This document shows positions 1 through 8,727 of a stretch of 47,508 nucleotides of DNA, piece after piece (within the stretch, counting starts at the first letter, position 1; each line of letters starts with the position of its first letter). The stretch is taken from positions 1-47,508 of the forward strand of contig DJMJ01000012.1 in assembly GCA_002435325.1 (NCBI GenBank). The letters are read 5' to 3'. The stretch is from Nitrospira sp. UBA6493 (GTDB taxonomy: Bacteria > Nitrospirota > Nitrospiria > Nitrospirales > Nitrospiraceae). The notes under the pieces are model-generated. The model saw only the letters and a list, made by a program, of their open reading frames with translations, was not told the DNA's origin and did not search any database. The position numbers and the translations under genes were made by a program.

Positions 1-115
1 GATAGCCACACACCTGGGTCACTTCGTCCACCAGGGCCGACCGGGTCCGCCGATAGGCTAATTGATACCGCTGCCACATCACCCGCAGATACTCGGCCTT
101 CGAGCGTCGCGCCAT
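1..115 (-). CDS. Probable transposase/integrase, N-terminal fragment (runs off window)
   Basis: An open frame on the - strand starts at ATG 115-113 and runs off the window edge after 38 codons. It opens MARRSKAEYLRVMWQRY and continues with a basic, helix-rich stretch ending DEVTQVCGY. This resembles the N-terminal DNA-binding part of integrase-core transposases found as repeated copies in Nitrospira-type genomes; that assignment is from recollection of the family, not a search. A purine-rich GGAGGATGGAG lies upstream of the start. The neighbouring intergenic DNA carries two copies of a GGTAAGATT-containing repeat, which would fit an insertion-sequence end. The catalytic domain is outside the window, so the class cannot be fixed. 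Confidence 0.5.
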   Translation of the reverse strand, partial: MARRSKAEYLRVMWQRYQLAYRRTRSALVDEVTQVCGY

Positions 116-169
116 GCTGTCTGTCTCCATCCTCCCCCTCCTTGGAGCCTGCCCCATGCAGGTCTGGCG

Positions 170-225
170 GGTAAGATTGACAAATGACGCAACGACCCGT
201 CGCTCGGTAAGATTTTAGATGACTC
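170..225. repeat. Two imperfect direct repeats, possible IS subterminal sites
   Basis: GGTAAGATT occurs at 170-178 and again at 206-214. Each copy is followed a few bases later by ATGAC and then CA, giving two roughly 20-base imperfect copies 36 bases apart. They sit outside the 5' end of the probable transposase gene and before the sigma-54 regulator. Terminal repeat sites bound by a transposase would look like this, but the other end of the element is not in the window. Confidence 0.4.
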
Positions 226-305
226 AATTCGCTCCCTTGCATTACAGGGCATCGGCGCATTATTCTGTTCGCAGTTCAGTCAAGTCCGCATCGGAAGTAA
301 AAAAC

Positions 306-1718
306 ATGGCTCAAACACAGATTCTTATCATCGACGATGATCAGGCCGTTCGTGAGGTGTTGGAAGAGACCCTCACCAATGAGGGCTATGCGGTCTCTGT
401 GGCGGAGGATGCCACGACCGGTGTCCAAATGGTGAAGGATCACCCTGTTCAAATTGTTGTGACGGACTTTCAATTACCCGATTTTGACGGACTTGAAGTC
501 ATCGATCGGATCAGCCGAATCGATGCCAAGATAATTCCTATTGTCATGACAGGATTTGGAACGGTGGAATGCGCCGTTCGGGCAATGAAAGCGGGTGCAT
601 TTGATTTTATTACCAAACCGTTTGATCCAGAAACGGCTATTGTTGTGGTCAAAAAAGCCGTAGAGTTTCAACGCCTTCGCCAGGAAAATCATCTGCTTCG
701 GAAAGCGGTGCGGGAGCAATATAAGCTTGAGCAGTTAATTGGCGTCAGCGAGCCCATTCGCCAGGTGCTCGATTTTGTGGAAAAGGTGGCCGATAGTGAC
801 AGCACCGTGCTGGTTCAAGGGGAGAGCGGAACCGGCAAGGAGTTGGTGGCGCGGATGCTCCATTTCAACAGCTCTCGAAAAGATCGGCCGTTGGTTCCTG
901 TAAATTGCGGCGCTATTCCCGAGAATTTGTTGGAGTCCGAACTCTTCGGTCATGAGAAAGGCGCATTTACAGGCGCAGCCCATACGAGAATGGGCCGATT
1001 TGAGCTGGCCAACGGCGGAACGATTTTTCTCGATGAAGTTGGCGAAATGAGCCTTCCCCTTCAGGTCAAACTGTTGCGTGTGTTGCAGGAGCGCGCATTT
1101 GAGCGAGTCGGCGGGAATCGGACGATTCAAGTCGATGTGCGCATCGTGGCGGCGACGAATCAAGATCTTGAGAAAATGGTCGAGGAGAAACGTTTTCGGC
1201 AGGATCTCTACTATCGCCTCAACGTGATTCCGATTGTCACGCCGCCTTTGCGCGATCGACGGAGCGATATCCCTCTGCTGGTCGAGCATTTTCTCGCGCG
1301 CTTCAATCAGACTAAACGCACGCATGTGACTGGTTTTGCGCCTGAGGCGATGGGCTTTCTTGCGTCGTATGATTGGCCGGGCAACATTCGTGAACTTGAG
1401 AATATGGTGGAGCGGCTGGTGGTCCTGAAAAAAGAGGGCCTCTTGACCGTAATCGATTTGCCGGAAAAAATTCGCCACAAGCCGGTGACCTCATCGGAAT
1501 TGAAAGAACAGTTCATTCGTTTCACCGAAGATGGCATTCATTTGTCCAACGAAGTGGAACAGTATGAGAATCAGTTGATTGTCGAAGCCTTGCGGAAGGC
1601 CAACGGTGTTACGGCGAGAGCCGCCCAGTTGCTTCACGTCAATCGGACGACTCTCGTCGAAAAGCTCAAACGCAAAGGTTTTGACGCCAAGTCCCAAGTC
1701 GATGCCCTCTCGAATTAG
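306..1718 (+). CDS. Sigma-54-dependent response regulator (NtrC/FlrC/AtoC class)
   Basis: This is a 470-residue transcription activator. Residues 4-118 are a receiver domain with the acidic pair D10/D11, phospho-acceptor D54, T82 and K104. Residues about 145-380 are a sigma-54 AAA+ domain with Walker A GESGTGKE (172-179), the sigma-54 contact loop GAFTGA (219-224) and Walker B GTIFLDE near 240. The C-terminus (about 430-465) is a Fis-type helix-turn-helix. The family hydrolyses ATP to open sigma-54 promoters once phosphorylated. The start at 306 is preferred over an upstream ATG at 219 because GGAAG sits 8 bases before it and the receiver fold begins immediately. The following TPR, FlhG and FliA genes suggest a flagellar regulator of FlrC/FleQ type; that link is inference. 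The gene is intact in a strongly decayed neighbourhood. No cognate kinase is adjacent. Confidence 0.9.
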   Translation: MAQTQILIIDDDQAVREVLEETLTNEGYAVSVAEDATTGVQMVKDHPVQIVVTDFQLPDFDGLEVIDRISRIDAKIIPIVMTGFGTVECAVRAMKAGAFDFITKPFDPETAIVVVKKAVEFQRLRQENHLLRKAVREQYKLEQLIGVSEPIRQVLDFVEKVADSDSTVLVQGESGTGKELVARMLHFNSSRKDRPLVPVNCGAIPENLLESELFGHEKGAFTGAAHTRMGRFELANGGTIFLDEVGEMSLPLQVKLLRVLQERAFERVGGNRTIQVDVRIVAATNQDLEKMVEEKRFRQDLYYRLNVIPIVTPPLRDRRSDIPLLVEHFLARFNQTKRTHVTGFAPEAMGFLASYDWPGNIRELENMVERLVVLKKEGLLTVIDLPEKIRHKPVTSSELKEQFIRFTEDGIHLSNEVEQYENQLIVEALRKANGVTARAAQLLHVNRTTLVEKLKRKGFDAKSQVDALSN

Positions 1719-1757
1719 CACTTTCCCCTCGTCAATTCATTGACTGTCTTATCTGTC

Positions 1758-1774
1758 CTCCCGTCGGGAGTTTT
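1758..1774 (+). terminator. Possible weak Rho-independent terminator
   Basis: A CTCCC-GTC-GGGAG hairpin is followed by TTTT, 40 bases after the stop of the sigma-54 regulator. The stem is only five pairs and the U-tract is short, so this is weak. Confidence 0.35.
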
Positions 1775-1882
1775 GACAACTCCGGCGTCGGTCTCATGAC
1801 TTCAATCGGCGACAGGGTCGTTTTTGCCCAGTAATTTTAAGGGGAATGGAGATGGCACGCTCTTTGCTGAACGAGCCAATTT

Positions 1883-3727
1883 GTGAAGTTATCACGATGG
1901 ATTTCGACACAATTGAGTTGTGCGTTGCCCCTCTGGTATGTCGGGCTGTCCATTGTAGACGGTGCAATGACCAGCGCGTATCCGGCAGCCGTGCCCCCCA
2001 TACAGCCGACGGCTCAAGGACAGGCGGAACAGATTGAATTGCCCTGCCAGCCATTGCCCGATGATGGCCCCCGACTTGAAGGCCATTCACAGGGAATGGA
2101 CAGTCTGGCTCTGCAGGAAGGCATCAGCGCATATAAAAAAGGGGAATGGACGCAAGCTCGCCGCCATTTTGAGAAAGTTCTGGCGCAGCAGCCGGCCAGT
2201 TCTTTAGCTCCGTCGGCTCTTGCCTATCTGGCAGAGTCGTTTCTCTCGGAAGGCGCCTCCAACACTCACCGTCTGGGCGCGATTAACCAGCATAAGGCCT
2301 TAGTGCTGGAATACCCACAATCGGACAACGGGGCCCGTGCCGAGTGGCGTATCGCTGATCTCTATTTGCAACAAGCCTGGTATCAGGAAGCCCAATCCAT
2401 GTATGAGCGTGCCCTGGCTCATAGCCCCAAAGGGCAAGACGGACATCGTGCGTTACTGGGACTCGGCTATACGTTTCTGGCGTTGAAGAAATGGACCGAT
2501 GCGGCGCAGGCCTTTGAAAATCTGCGGAAAAACGCCGCTATGAACAGCTGTTAATGCCGGCAACGATTGGTCTCGCGCACAGTCTCTTTCGTCAGCGGCG
2601 ATTCCGTGAGGCCAGGGTATTGTATGGCCAGAGTTATCGGCGATGGCCTGATGCCGCCAGAATTGATCCAATGGTTTTGCAGCGCTATGAAGCCATTGAA
2701 ATGGACTTGCAGCATAGCGGATTGGGGAGAGAGCTCCTATTGCAGTTTTATAACATCGCCCCGCAGCATCGCGATGCACCGAGGGCGCTCCTGCGTGTCG
2801 CCGACAGCTTGCTGACCTCGGATCATCGTCCATCGGCCGAGCTCTTTCTGGATTTTGTGGCGGCGCACTATCGCGGCTCGGAAGCCGGGAGCCTGGCAGA
2901 GGTTCGGCTCGCTGCATCGGTGTCCGAACATTTCACTCAAGCCGGAGATCAGGGGATCAGATTTATCGTTTCTGAATCGATCCATCATGGATCGGAAGCC
3001 AGATTCGGAACGGCCGAGTTCGAAACCCGCATGAGAGAGGTAGCTACGCAGTACGAGCGTCACGCGATTGGAAGCGAGGCGCTGTATCATCTGGCCCGGT
3101 ATCATGAACGGCGTGATGCGGTTACGCAGGCGCTCACAGTGTACAAAGAGATCACGATGCGTGGAGCGGCTGATCCAGACGCTCCCTGGCCGCCAAAAGC
3201 ATCGCTCAGGCTTGCCACGCTGTTGCAGCCCTGGATGGAAGCGGCGGTACGGGCGCAGGACGATTTCACATTGGTTAGCCTTTTTCAACGGCATGGGCCT
3301 GGTGGAGAACGCCACTATCTCGGCTCTCTGTTGTTGCTCGCGGTCGCCGACGCTCATTCCAGGCTGGGCTTTGTCAGCGAAGCGGGGCGGCTCTATCAGG
3401 TGGTTGTGAAGGCCAATAAACTGCCAGCTCTGACGGAGGAAGCACTGGTCAGTCTCGGCAAGGTTTATCTTGACCAGCAAGATCTGGCTGCCGCGAGAGG
3501 CGTGCTGGAACGGGCACGCCTCCAATTACAGGACGGCCCGTCTCAGTCCAATGCTCCGGTTGCTATTTGCCAAGCTTGATGAGGCGGAGGCGTTTGGTGC
3601 GCTTCACGATCTGGTCTACCACTCGGACATTCCCTTGTCGTACTGGAGCGCGGGACAGCGTGTGCCGGAAGATCTCGAAATGGCTTCGCTGCAACAGCTG
3701 GCTGAGTTTCTCATCCGCCGCTGGTAG
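1883..3727 (+). pseudogene. Secreted TPR-repeat protein gene broken by two frameshifts
   Basis: Three consecutive open frames (1883-2554, 2554-3579 and about 3550-3727) read as one protein when joined. The GTG start gives a signal-peptide-like N-terminus (MKLSRWISTQLSCALP) and GTG lies downstream of a purine-rich stretch. The body is helical TPR repeats (AYKKGEWTQARRHFEKVL, then ADLYLQQAWYQEAQSMYERAL) like YbgF/YfiO-type periplasmic TPR proteins. The first break is near 2530, where the next frame already reads RYEQLLMPATIGLAH across the stop. The second is near 3550, after which LRLLFAKLDEAEAFGALHDL continues in another frame to the stop at 3727. The intact length would have been about 610 residues. 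Position between a sigma-54 regulator and flhG/fliA remnants suggests a motility-locus role, which is inference. Confidence 0.75.
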
Positions 3728-3839
3728 AGCCTGGCGGTGCTGTCACCGGTGATCGAGACGGTGTGATGCTGTTCTCGTCCGCGGCCACGGATTCCGATAT
3801 ACCCAGGCTCGTGAAAAGGTAAGGAGGATATCGCACGCA

Positions 3840-4532
3840 GAGTCGATTTGTCTCAACGGCAGCATCAGCGGTGATGGAGCGTCCCCGCACTCACTTATGT
3901 GATCACAGTGGTGTGCGGAAAGGGCGGAGTTTGGAAAAACAACATATTGCCCAATCTCTCCATGGCGTTGAGTCAAGCCGGCAAGCGTGTTTAGGTGCTG
4001 GACGCCGATCTGGGTTTTTGCAATATGGATGTATTGTTTGGGTTGGTGCCAGAATTTACGCTGGGGCAGGTCTCAGAGTCCGTCGATGTGTTACTCATCG
4101 ATATAGGTGCAGGAATTTCCACCAACGTGACCTTTTACGCTTTCTCGGCACAAGATTCCATCATCGTGGTATCTCTGAAAATGATGTCATTGCCCAATGC
4201 CTTTGCGCTGATCAATTTCTTGGTCAGCCAATACCGGGAACACCGCTTTAAAGTGCTGGTTAACATGACCAAGAGTTCATGGGAAGCCATGGAGGTGTTC
4301 CGCAAGTTGGATATGGTGGCGGATCGATTCCTGCATGGCGTTATTGAGTATGTTGGCTATATCCCGATGGACGATCTATGTTCCGCCTGCGGTCAGGCAG
4401 CAGAAAGTATTTTGGGATATATATTCGGACTCGCCGGCTGCGAAAGCAATCAGCCAGCTTGCTCGGCGATTCATGCAGTGGCATGCGACAGCGTTCCCCA
4501 AAAATTCGGAGCAGCTTCTGTGCAACGATTAA
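3840..4532 (+). pseudogene. flhG: Degenerate FlhG/FleN (MinD/ParA-like flagellar number ATPase)
   Basis: Translation from about 3890 gives VITVVCGKGGVWKNN, the deviant Walker A of a MinD/ParA ATPase in which the invariant G of GKT is W. It continues through SQAGKRV, an in-frame TAG (3992-3994), then VLDADLGFCNMDVLFGLVPE, characteristic of FlhG/FleN. About 60 residues expected after FTLGQV are deleted, and the reading resumes at VDVLLIDIGAGIS. Near 4385 the frame shifts; the other frame supplies FWDIYSDSPAAKAISQLA, the typical FlhG C-terminus, ending at 4532. A Walker A substitution, a nonsense codon, a deletion and a frameshift together mean it cannot make working protein. FlhG normally sits between flhF and fliA; fliA follows 46 bases downstream and flhF is not recognisable. 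Confidence 0.85.
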
Positions 4533-4578
4533 TCCACGCCAAGTCAGCGGTCTAAATGGAGCGATAGGCGAATATATT

Positions 4579-5328
4579 ATGAGTAAAACAGCAGTCGATC
4601 GAGCGCACCAGGCCATCCCTAGCGGACTCGCCCAGCGTGAAAAGCTGATCAGAGAATCCGCTCATGTGATTCGCGCCATGGCGAACCGTCTGGCCTTCAG
4701 GCTTCCGGCCTATTTGGACGCGGAAGATTTGATTTCGGTCGGGACGATTGGCTTGCTGGATGCGATGGATAAGTACGATCCTTCCCGTGAGGCAAAATTC
4801 GAGACGTACGCAGAGTTTCGCATTCGTGGGGCTATGCTGGATGAAATCCGCTCAATGGATTGGGTCCCGCGGTCGGTGCATGAGCGCATCGGGGTGTTGC
4901 AAAAAGCGCATGTCACGCTATTAAACCGGTTGGGTCGTCCGCCGTCCGATGAAGAAGTGGCAGGCGAACTCAAGATGCCGATGGAGGAACTCGACGACTT
5001 TCTCTCCCAGGCAAGGGGGGCTGTTATGATCAGCATTGACGACTTGGGTTTACAAGAACCAGACGGGCACAAGATTGTTAAAATGCTGGCAGATACGCAT
5101 CATCCTGATCCGCTCTCAAGTTTGGTGAATGAGCGCGAACGGGAATCGATTGCGGAGGCGTTACAAGACCTTTCGGAAAAAGAACGGTTCGTACTGATGC
5201 TCTACTATAACGAAGAGCTCACGATGAAGGAAATCGGTGAGCTACTGAAGGTGACCGAGTCAAGAGTTTGCCAAATCCATACGAAAGCCATTGTGCGTCT
5301 CAAAGCTCATTTGCAGGTTGAGCATTAA
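4579..5328 (+). CDS. fliA: RNA polymerase sigma-28 factor for flagellar genes (FliA/WhiG family)
   Basis: The gene encodes 249 residues, normal FliA length. Region 2 is seen as DLISVGTIGLLDAMDKYDP followed by ETYAEFRIRGAMLDEIRSMD and WVPRSVHER, region 3 as RPPSDEEVAGELKM, and region 4 as LSEKERFVLMLYY with a KEIGELLKVTESRVCQ helix-turn-helix. FliA directs core polymerase to late flagellar and chemotaxis promoters and is held inactive by FlgM. The start at 4579 is chosen because homology begins there; an upstream in-frame extension is antisense-like residue of flhG. The ribosome site is poor (GGAG 18 bases upstream). The gene is intact although flhG before it is dead and no flagellar structural gene is visible. 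Its last 69 bases overlap the 3' end of the truncated - strand DUF3391 frame. Confidence 0.92.
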   Translation: MSKTAVDRAHQAIPSGLAQREKLIRESAHVIRAMANRLAFRLPAYLDAEDLISVGTIGLLDAMDKYDPSREAKFETYAEFRIRGAMLDEIRSMDWVPRSVHERIGVLQKAHVTLLNRLGRPPSDEEVAGELKMPMEELDDFLSQARGAVMISIDDLGLQEPDGHKIVKMLADTHHPDPLSSLVNERERESIAEALQDLSEKERFVLMLYYNEELTMKEIGELLKVTESRVCQIHTKAIVRLKAHLQVEH

Positions 5329-5838
5329 GTCAGTCACGCGCGGCCTCTGATCAGGTAATTGGCCGCATCCGTCCTTTCCGCCTGACTGGGGGGCTGGCTG
5401 GTCGAGTACTTGTGCCAGAACGCGCGTGACGACCGCTTTGGTCGCAGCAGGGGTCGGTGGAACTCCGCGTTCGAGATCGGCAAAGATGCGCTCAACGGCC
5501 TCGTGCGCCTCGGCATACAGCGAGGCCGCCGGTGTATGTACAGGCAGGGGGGCTTGGGAGGTCGCGCTATGAGCAGCGGCCGCATCGGATGTGGGGTTCT
5601 CGGCAGAAGAGTCCGTGTGCTCCGAGTGCAGGACGGGCGGTTTTGCAATATCTCGGCCCTTGCTCGTATCGATAGTCACGATAGTGACTCCGTGCTGTTT
5701 CATCGTCTGGATCGTCTCGAAATCAGGAATGAGACGTTGATGAAACAGAAACGGACTGCAGTACCACGGCAGATTCATGTCGATGATGTACATGCCGGTA
5801 AGCACGTCATCGATAGAAATGTGTTTTGTCGTATTCAT
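5260..5838 (-). pseudogene. DUF3391 domain protein, probable HD-GYP gene that lost its catalytic domain
   Basis: The 192-residue frame starts MNTTKHISIDDVLTGMYIID and has the DUF3391 fold (residues about 1-65, with FHQRLIPDFETIQTMKQHGV and TIVTIDTSKG) that normally precedes an HD-GYP c-di-GMP phosphodiesterase domain. A low-complexity Ala/Pro/Ser linker (70-105) and the helix ATKAVVTRVLAQVLDQPA follow, where HD-GYP proteins continue into the HD domain. Here the frame instead runs into unrelated sequence and ends as the antisense of the fliA tail. No HD or GYP motif is present. The gene therefore appears truncated by a deletion whose edge lies between about 5330 and 5420. The remaining N-terminal domain could still be expressed, but enzymatic activity is excluded. 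Confidence 0.75.
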
Positions 5839-6069
5839 GAAAAAATCGTTCCACTGTCCTGTACGAAACGGTTGGGCCTTGCGCCAGGTAATAAGTTCCC
5901 GCTTATCCTATCGGTTAATTCGCGAGGGTTCTTGACCGGGGTCGGGATGATAAAAGTCACACCAAAGTATTTGAAAATGCTAAAAATATGTTCAGGGGTC
6001 TCAAGCCAGTACTCCCTCTAGTGACCAGCCGGGAGTTGTTGTACCATTTTCTGTGTTAGTCCTCAGCTA

Positions 6070-6500
6070 GCCAATTGAATTCATCGAATCCTCGCAGAAT
6101 GCCTAGGTGTCAAGCCGCGAGTTGCCTGTCTGGGTTCTGGAGTTGCTACAAGCGCGGGCCAATCGTGACCTGGTGCGTCTTGCGGATGTACTGGAATATG
6201 ATCTTGCCCCACGGTTCGATGTCTAACGGGATGTGCCCAAAGTTCATCAGAGAACGTATCCGTTTGTGTTCAGTTCTGCGTACTCAGGTGATGCAGTACT
6301 ACTTGTTGTCGCGCCTCAAGTCCTTGCGTATTCAGCCGATAAGGAAGGCAACCGATCTACAGGTGTAGACGGGCCATGCGCTTCAGTACGGATGCAGAAG
6401 CGAGACGACGGTAGTCAGTGCGACGGTCAAGAAGGACTGTGCCAATGGATTTGCGGAGAGTCTTCAGACTCAGAGCCGATTAAGCGGCATCTGTAACCAA
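6070..6500 (+). pseudogene. Unrecognised degenerate coding remnant
   Basis: From about 6110 one frame reads VWVLELLQARANRDLVRLAD and continues VLEYDLAPRFDV before a TAA. It resembles a small helical protein often found in flagellar loci of delta-proteobacteria and relatives, but the family cannot be named. The same frame then continues open to 6496 without convincing protein character. No start codon or ribosome site is clear. It lies directly before the FlgM-like gene. The rest of the 5839-6519 interval shows no other gene. Confidence 0.4.
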
Positions 6501-6519
6501 TCGCGTCCGGGAGGCTGTC

Positions 6520-6723
6520 GTGGCTATTGAAACAAATCAAATCCAGAACTTGGTGCGAACCTATTATCAGACATTGCACGAGGGGAAAGCGGCGTCCAAA
6601 TATTCGAAGGCGGCGTCGCGCGATGAGGACCGCGTCACCGTGTCCGCTGAAGCCAGAGAGCGGCACACTCTCAAGACGGGTGAGCAGGTCCAGACCTATG
6701 TAGAGAAATCGAGGAGACCGTGA
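6520..6723 (+). CDS. Small FlgM-like / anti-sigma-28-type motility-locus protein
   Basis: This 67-residue protein starts at GTG 6520 with a good GGGAGG ribosome site five bases upstream. It reads MAIETNQIQNLVRTYYQ, then a polar linker, then RVTVSAEARERHTLKTGEQV and a helical tail. The N-terminal QIQNLVRTY segment and the V(T/S)VSAEARE motif recall the short FlgM-associated proteins of sulfate reducers and other deep-branching bacteria. That match is remembered, not searched. A FlgM role, binding the FliA protein encoded upstream, is inference. The stop overlaps the GTG start of the diguanylate cyclase by four bases (GTGA), implying translational coupling. Confidence 0.55.
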   Translation: MAIETNQIQNLVRTYYQTLHEGKAASKYSKAASRDEDRVTVSAEARERHTLKTGEQVQTYVEKSRRP

Positions 6724-8249
6724 TCACGACCAGATCTCTGACATCATCCACGGTGCTGGTGATCGGCACTCCGGCCTTGCTCCAGAATCCCCGCTGGCAG
6801 CAACTGGCCAGCCAGGGATTCCCCCTCAGGTTGGTTCACTGTACCGGATTCAGTTTAGAACGATCTGTTACGCCCGATGTTCATGCCGTTGTGTACCAGA
6901 TAAGGGCCGATACTTCCGCCACCCTGGCGGTCCTGGATGAAGTCTGTACACGGCAAAATGATCTCTGCATTATTCTCATAGGGAAACATCTCAAGGCAGA
7001 TTCCGTGGGCCTTTGCCTCCGGCGAGGAGCCTTCGATTATATCGAGTGGCCATGTACGACCGAGCGGTTGGCTGACTCGATCACCAGTGGATTAGAGAAT
7101 CGCCGCACCTTCCTCAAAGTTCGGAATCTGTCCGGAGACCTGGCCAAGGCTAATTCCGAGTTGGCTCATGACCGGGACATGCTGCGGCAGTACAATCAGC
7201 GCCTGGCCGGGTTAAACCAACTCACGCAAACTCTTGCTGGATCGTTGAAGGCTGAGGCGGTGGTGCAGGCATTATTTGCTGGCTTGCCGGCCTTAATCGG
7301 GGCGGATCGTATCGGTGTCGCCGGGAGCAATCCCACGCAAATTTGGACCTGGTTGAGAGAGCCGGCCGAGAAAGAGGAAAAGGCCCTGCGCAATGGGCTG
7401 AACAGCCGTGTAGAGCGCACACACAGCCGGAGCACGGCCGGCGCGACGACCTTGCGGATGGTGCATTCACGGCCGCTGCCGATTGCGGCGTCGGTTACAG
7501 GCGCGGTCGAGGAGAGCCGATTGTCGGATGGCAGAGCCTGCGATATTCCGCTCGTGTTCGGCCCGCACGGCAGCGGCGTGCTTCATGTCGAGCGCACCGG
7601 CGCCGCACCGTTTTCTGAACAGGAGCAGCAGCTCCTGGCAACCATCGGCACATCGTTAGCGCTCAGTCTGCGCAATGCCGACACATATAAGCATATTCAA
7701 GAGCTCGCTTTGCGCGATGCGCTTACCGGCGTTCTCAATCGCCGTGCCCTTGACGCCCCACTCGCGCGCGAGTTCAAGGCGGGTCTGCGTTACGGCACCT
7801 CGGCGTGTGTCATGCTGCTGGATCTGGACTATTTTAAAACGGTAAACGACCGGCTCGGGCATACTGCCGGTGACCACGTGTTGAAGGATTTGGCAAAGCT
7901 CATGACCGACACGGTCCGAGACATCGATATTGTCAGCCGATATGGAGGCGAAGAGTTTGCCGTGGTGTTGCCACACACATCGCTGGAACAGGCGCATGCC
8001 CTGGCCGAACGCCTGCGCTGCCGTATTGAACGGCAGGCCTTCAGTCTTGAAGACGGCATGGTCCGCACAACCGTTAGCATCGGGCTGGCGGCTGCGCCGC
8101 ATCCTGCTATTGCCTCTAGCGCCGACTGGATCGAAGCTGCGGACAGCGCGTTGTACGAGGCCAAAGCGCAAGGGCGCAATCGAGTCGTGGTACATAGCCC
8201 GGCGCATCTGGCGCCTGTGCAGGCGGCGGCGATTTGTGCAGCGGCCTAA
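6720..8249 (+). CDS. Diguanylate cyclase with pseudo-receiver, GAF and GGDEF domains
   Basis: This 509-residue protein probably synthesises cyclic di-GMP from two GTP. Residues about 10-125 look like a receiver fold (VLVIGTP..., RRGAFDYIEWPCTTERL) without a convincing phospho-acceptor Asp. A short coiled stretch (AKANSELAHDRDMLRQYNQR) leads into a GAF-like sensor (about 165-320), then a GGDEF domain (about 335-495). The active-site motif is GGEEF at 409-413, and an inhibitory RxxD site (RDID, 400-403) lies five residues before it, so product feedback is expected. LDLDYFKTVND carries the metal-binding Asp. It starts at GTG within the preceding gene's stop codon, with GAGGAG upstream. Coupling to a FlgM-like gene suggests control of the motile-sessile switch, an inference. 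Confidence 0.85.
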   Translation: MITTRSLTSSTVLVIGTPALLQNPRWQQLASQGFPLRLVHCTGFSLERSVTPDVHAVVYQIRADTSATLAVLDEVCTRQNDLCIILIGKHLKADSVGLCLRRGAFDYIEWPCTTERLADSITSGLENRRTFLKVRNLSGDLAKANSELAHDRDMLRQYNQRLAGLNQLTQTLAGSLKAEAVVQALFAGLPALIGADRIGVAGSNPTQIWTWLREPAEKEEKALRNGLNSRVERTHSRSTAGATTLRMVHSRPLPIAASVTGAVEESRLSDGRACDIPLVFGPHGSGVLHVERTGAAPFSEQEQQLLATIGTSLALSLRNADTYKHIQELALRDALTGVLNRRALDAPLAREFKAGLRYGTSACVMLLDLDYFKTVNDRLGHTAGDHVLKDLAKLMTDTVRDIDIVSRYGGEEFAVVLPHTSLEQAHALAERLRCRIERQAFSLEDGMVRTTVSIGLAAAPHPAIASSADWIEAADSALYEAKAQGRNRVVVHSPAHLAPVQAAAICAAA

Positions 8250-8281
8250 GGGCCCGGTGGAATGGATCGGAAGGAGCAGGG

Positions 8282-8700
8282 ATGGATGGCCTAGGATGCG
8301 CTGAGCTAAGGGAATCCAGCGTCGTCGAGACCGACGAGCGCCGCGAGCGGATTCTCATGGACGACCACCTGTTGTTGGAGTATCATCTTGTGGGCGACCC
8401 TCTTGATGTGCCGTCACCAGGCCTCTCGCTGGTCACAGAGGAGACCGTCTCTGCCGCGATCAATAAACCGACAGATGATCTGCTGGCGCGGTCAGGGGTG
8501 TTGCTGGCCGAGTCCACGTTGCTGCCCTGGATGATGAAAATCGATTAGCTGATGGAAGTGTTGTTGAAGGCGATGTTGCACACCCTGCCAAACAGCATCG
8601 CCATTACCCGATTGACTGCCGTCAGCATATGTAGGAACAATAAGGCAACGGCAAATCGCAGGACTTCCGAAAGAAAGGCTCTGGGGCGTTGACAATGTAT
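8282..8700 (+). pseudogene. Probable PilZ-like protein gene, broken
   Basis: An ATG at 8282 with AAGGAGCAGG directly upstream opens an 88-residue frame (MDGLGCAELRESSVVETDE, later LLEYHLVGDPLDVPSPGLS). It stops at TAG 8546-8548 inside MKID*LMEVLLKAMLH, after which the same frame continues as recognisable protein for about 25 residues before losing sense. The layout, a leader followed by a region where PilZ proteins carry a NISGGG(I/M)RF motif, suggests a c-di-GMP effector related to the upstream cyclase, but the diagnostic motif is not visible. The family call is weak; the disruption is clear. The 3' end approaches the - strand ATPase remnant tail to tail. Confidence 0.5.
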
Positions 8701-8727
8701 GATGTGCTGATCACAAGGTGGAGTCGT

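Noticed and set aside
735..1478. A 247-codon open frame on the - strand inside the sigma-54 regulator
   Set aside because: It is the antisense shadow of a well-supported AAA+ domain, with no ribosome site and no protein character.
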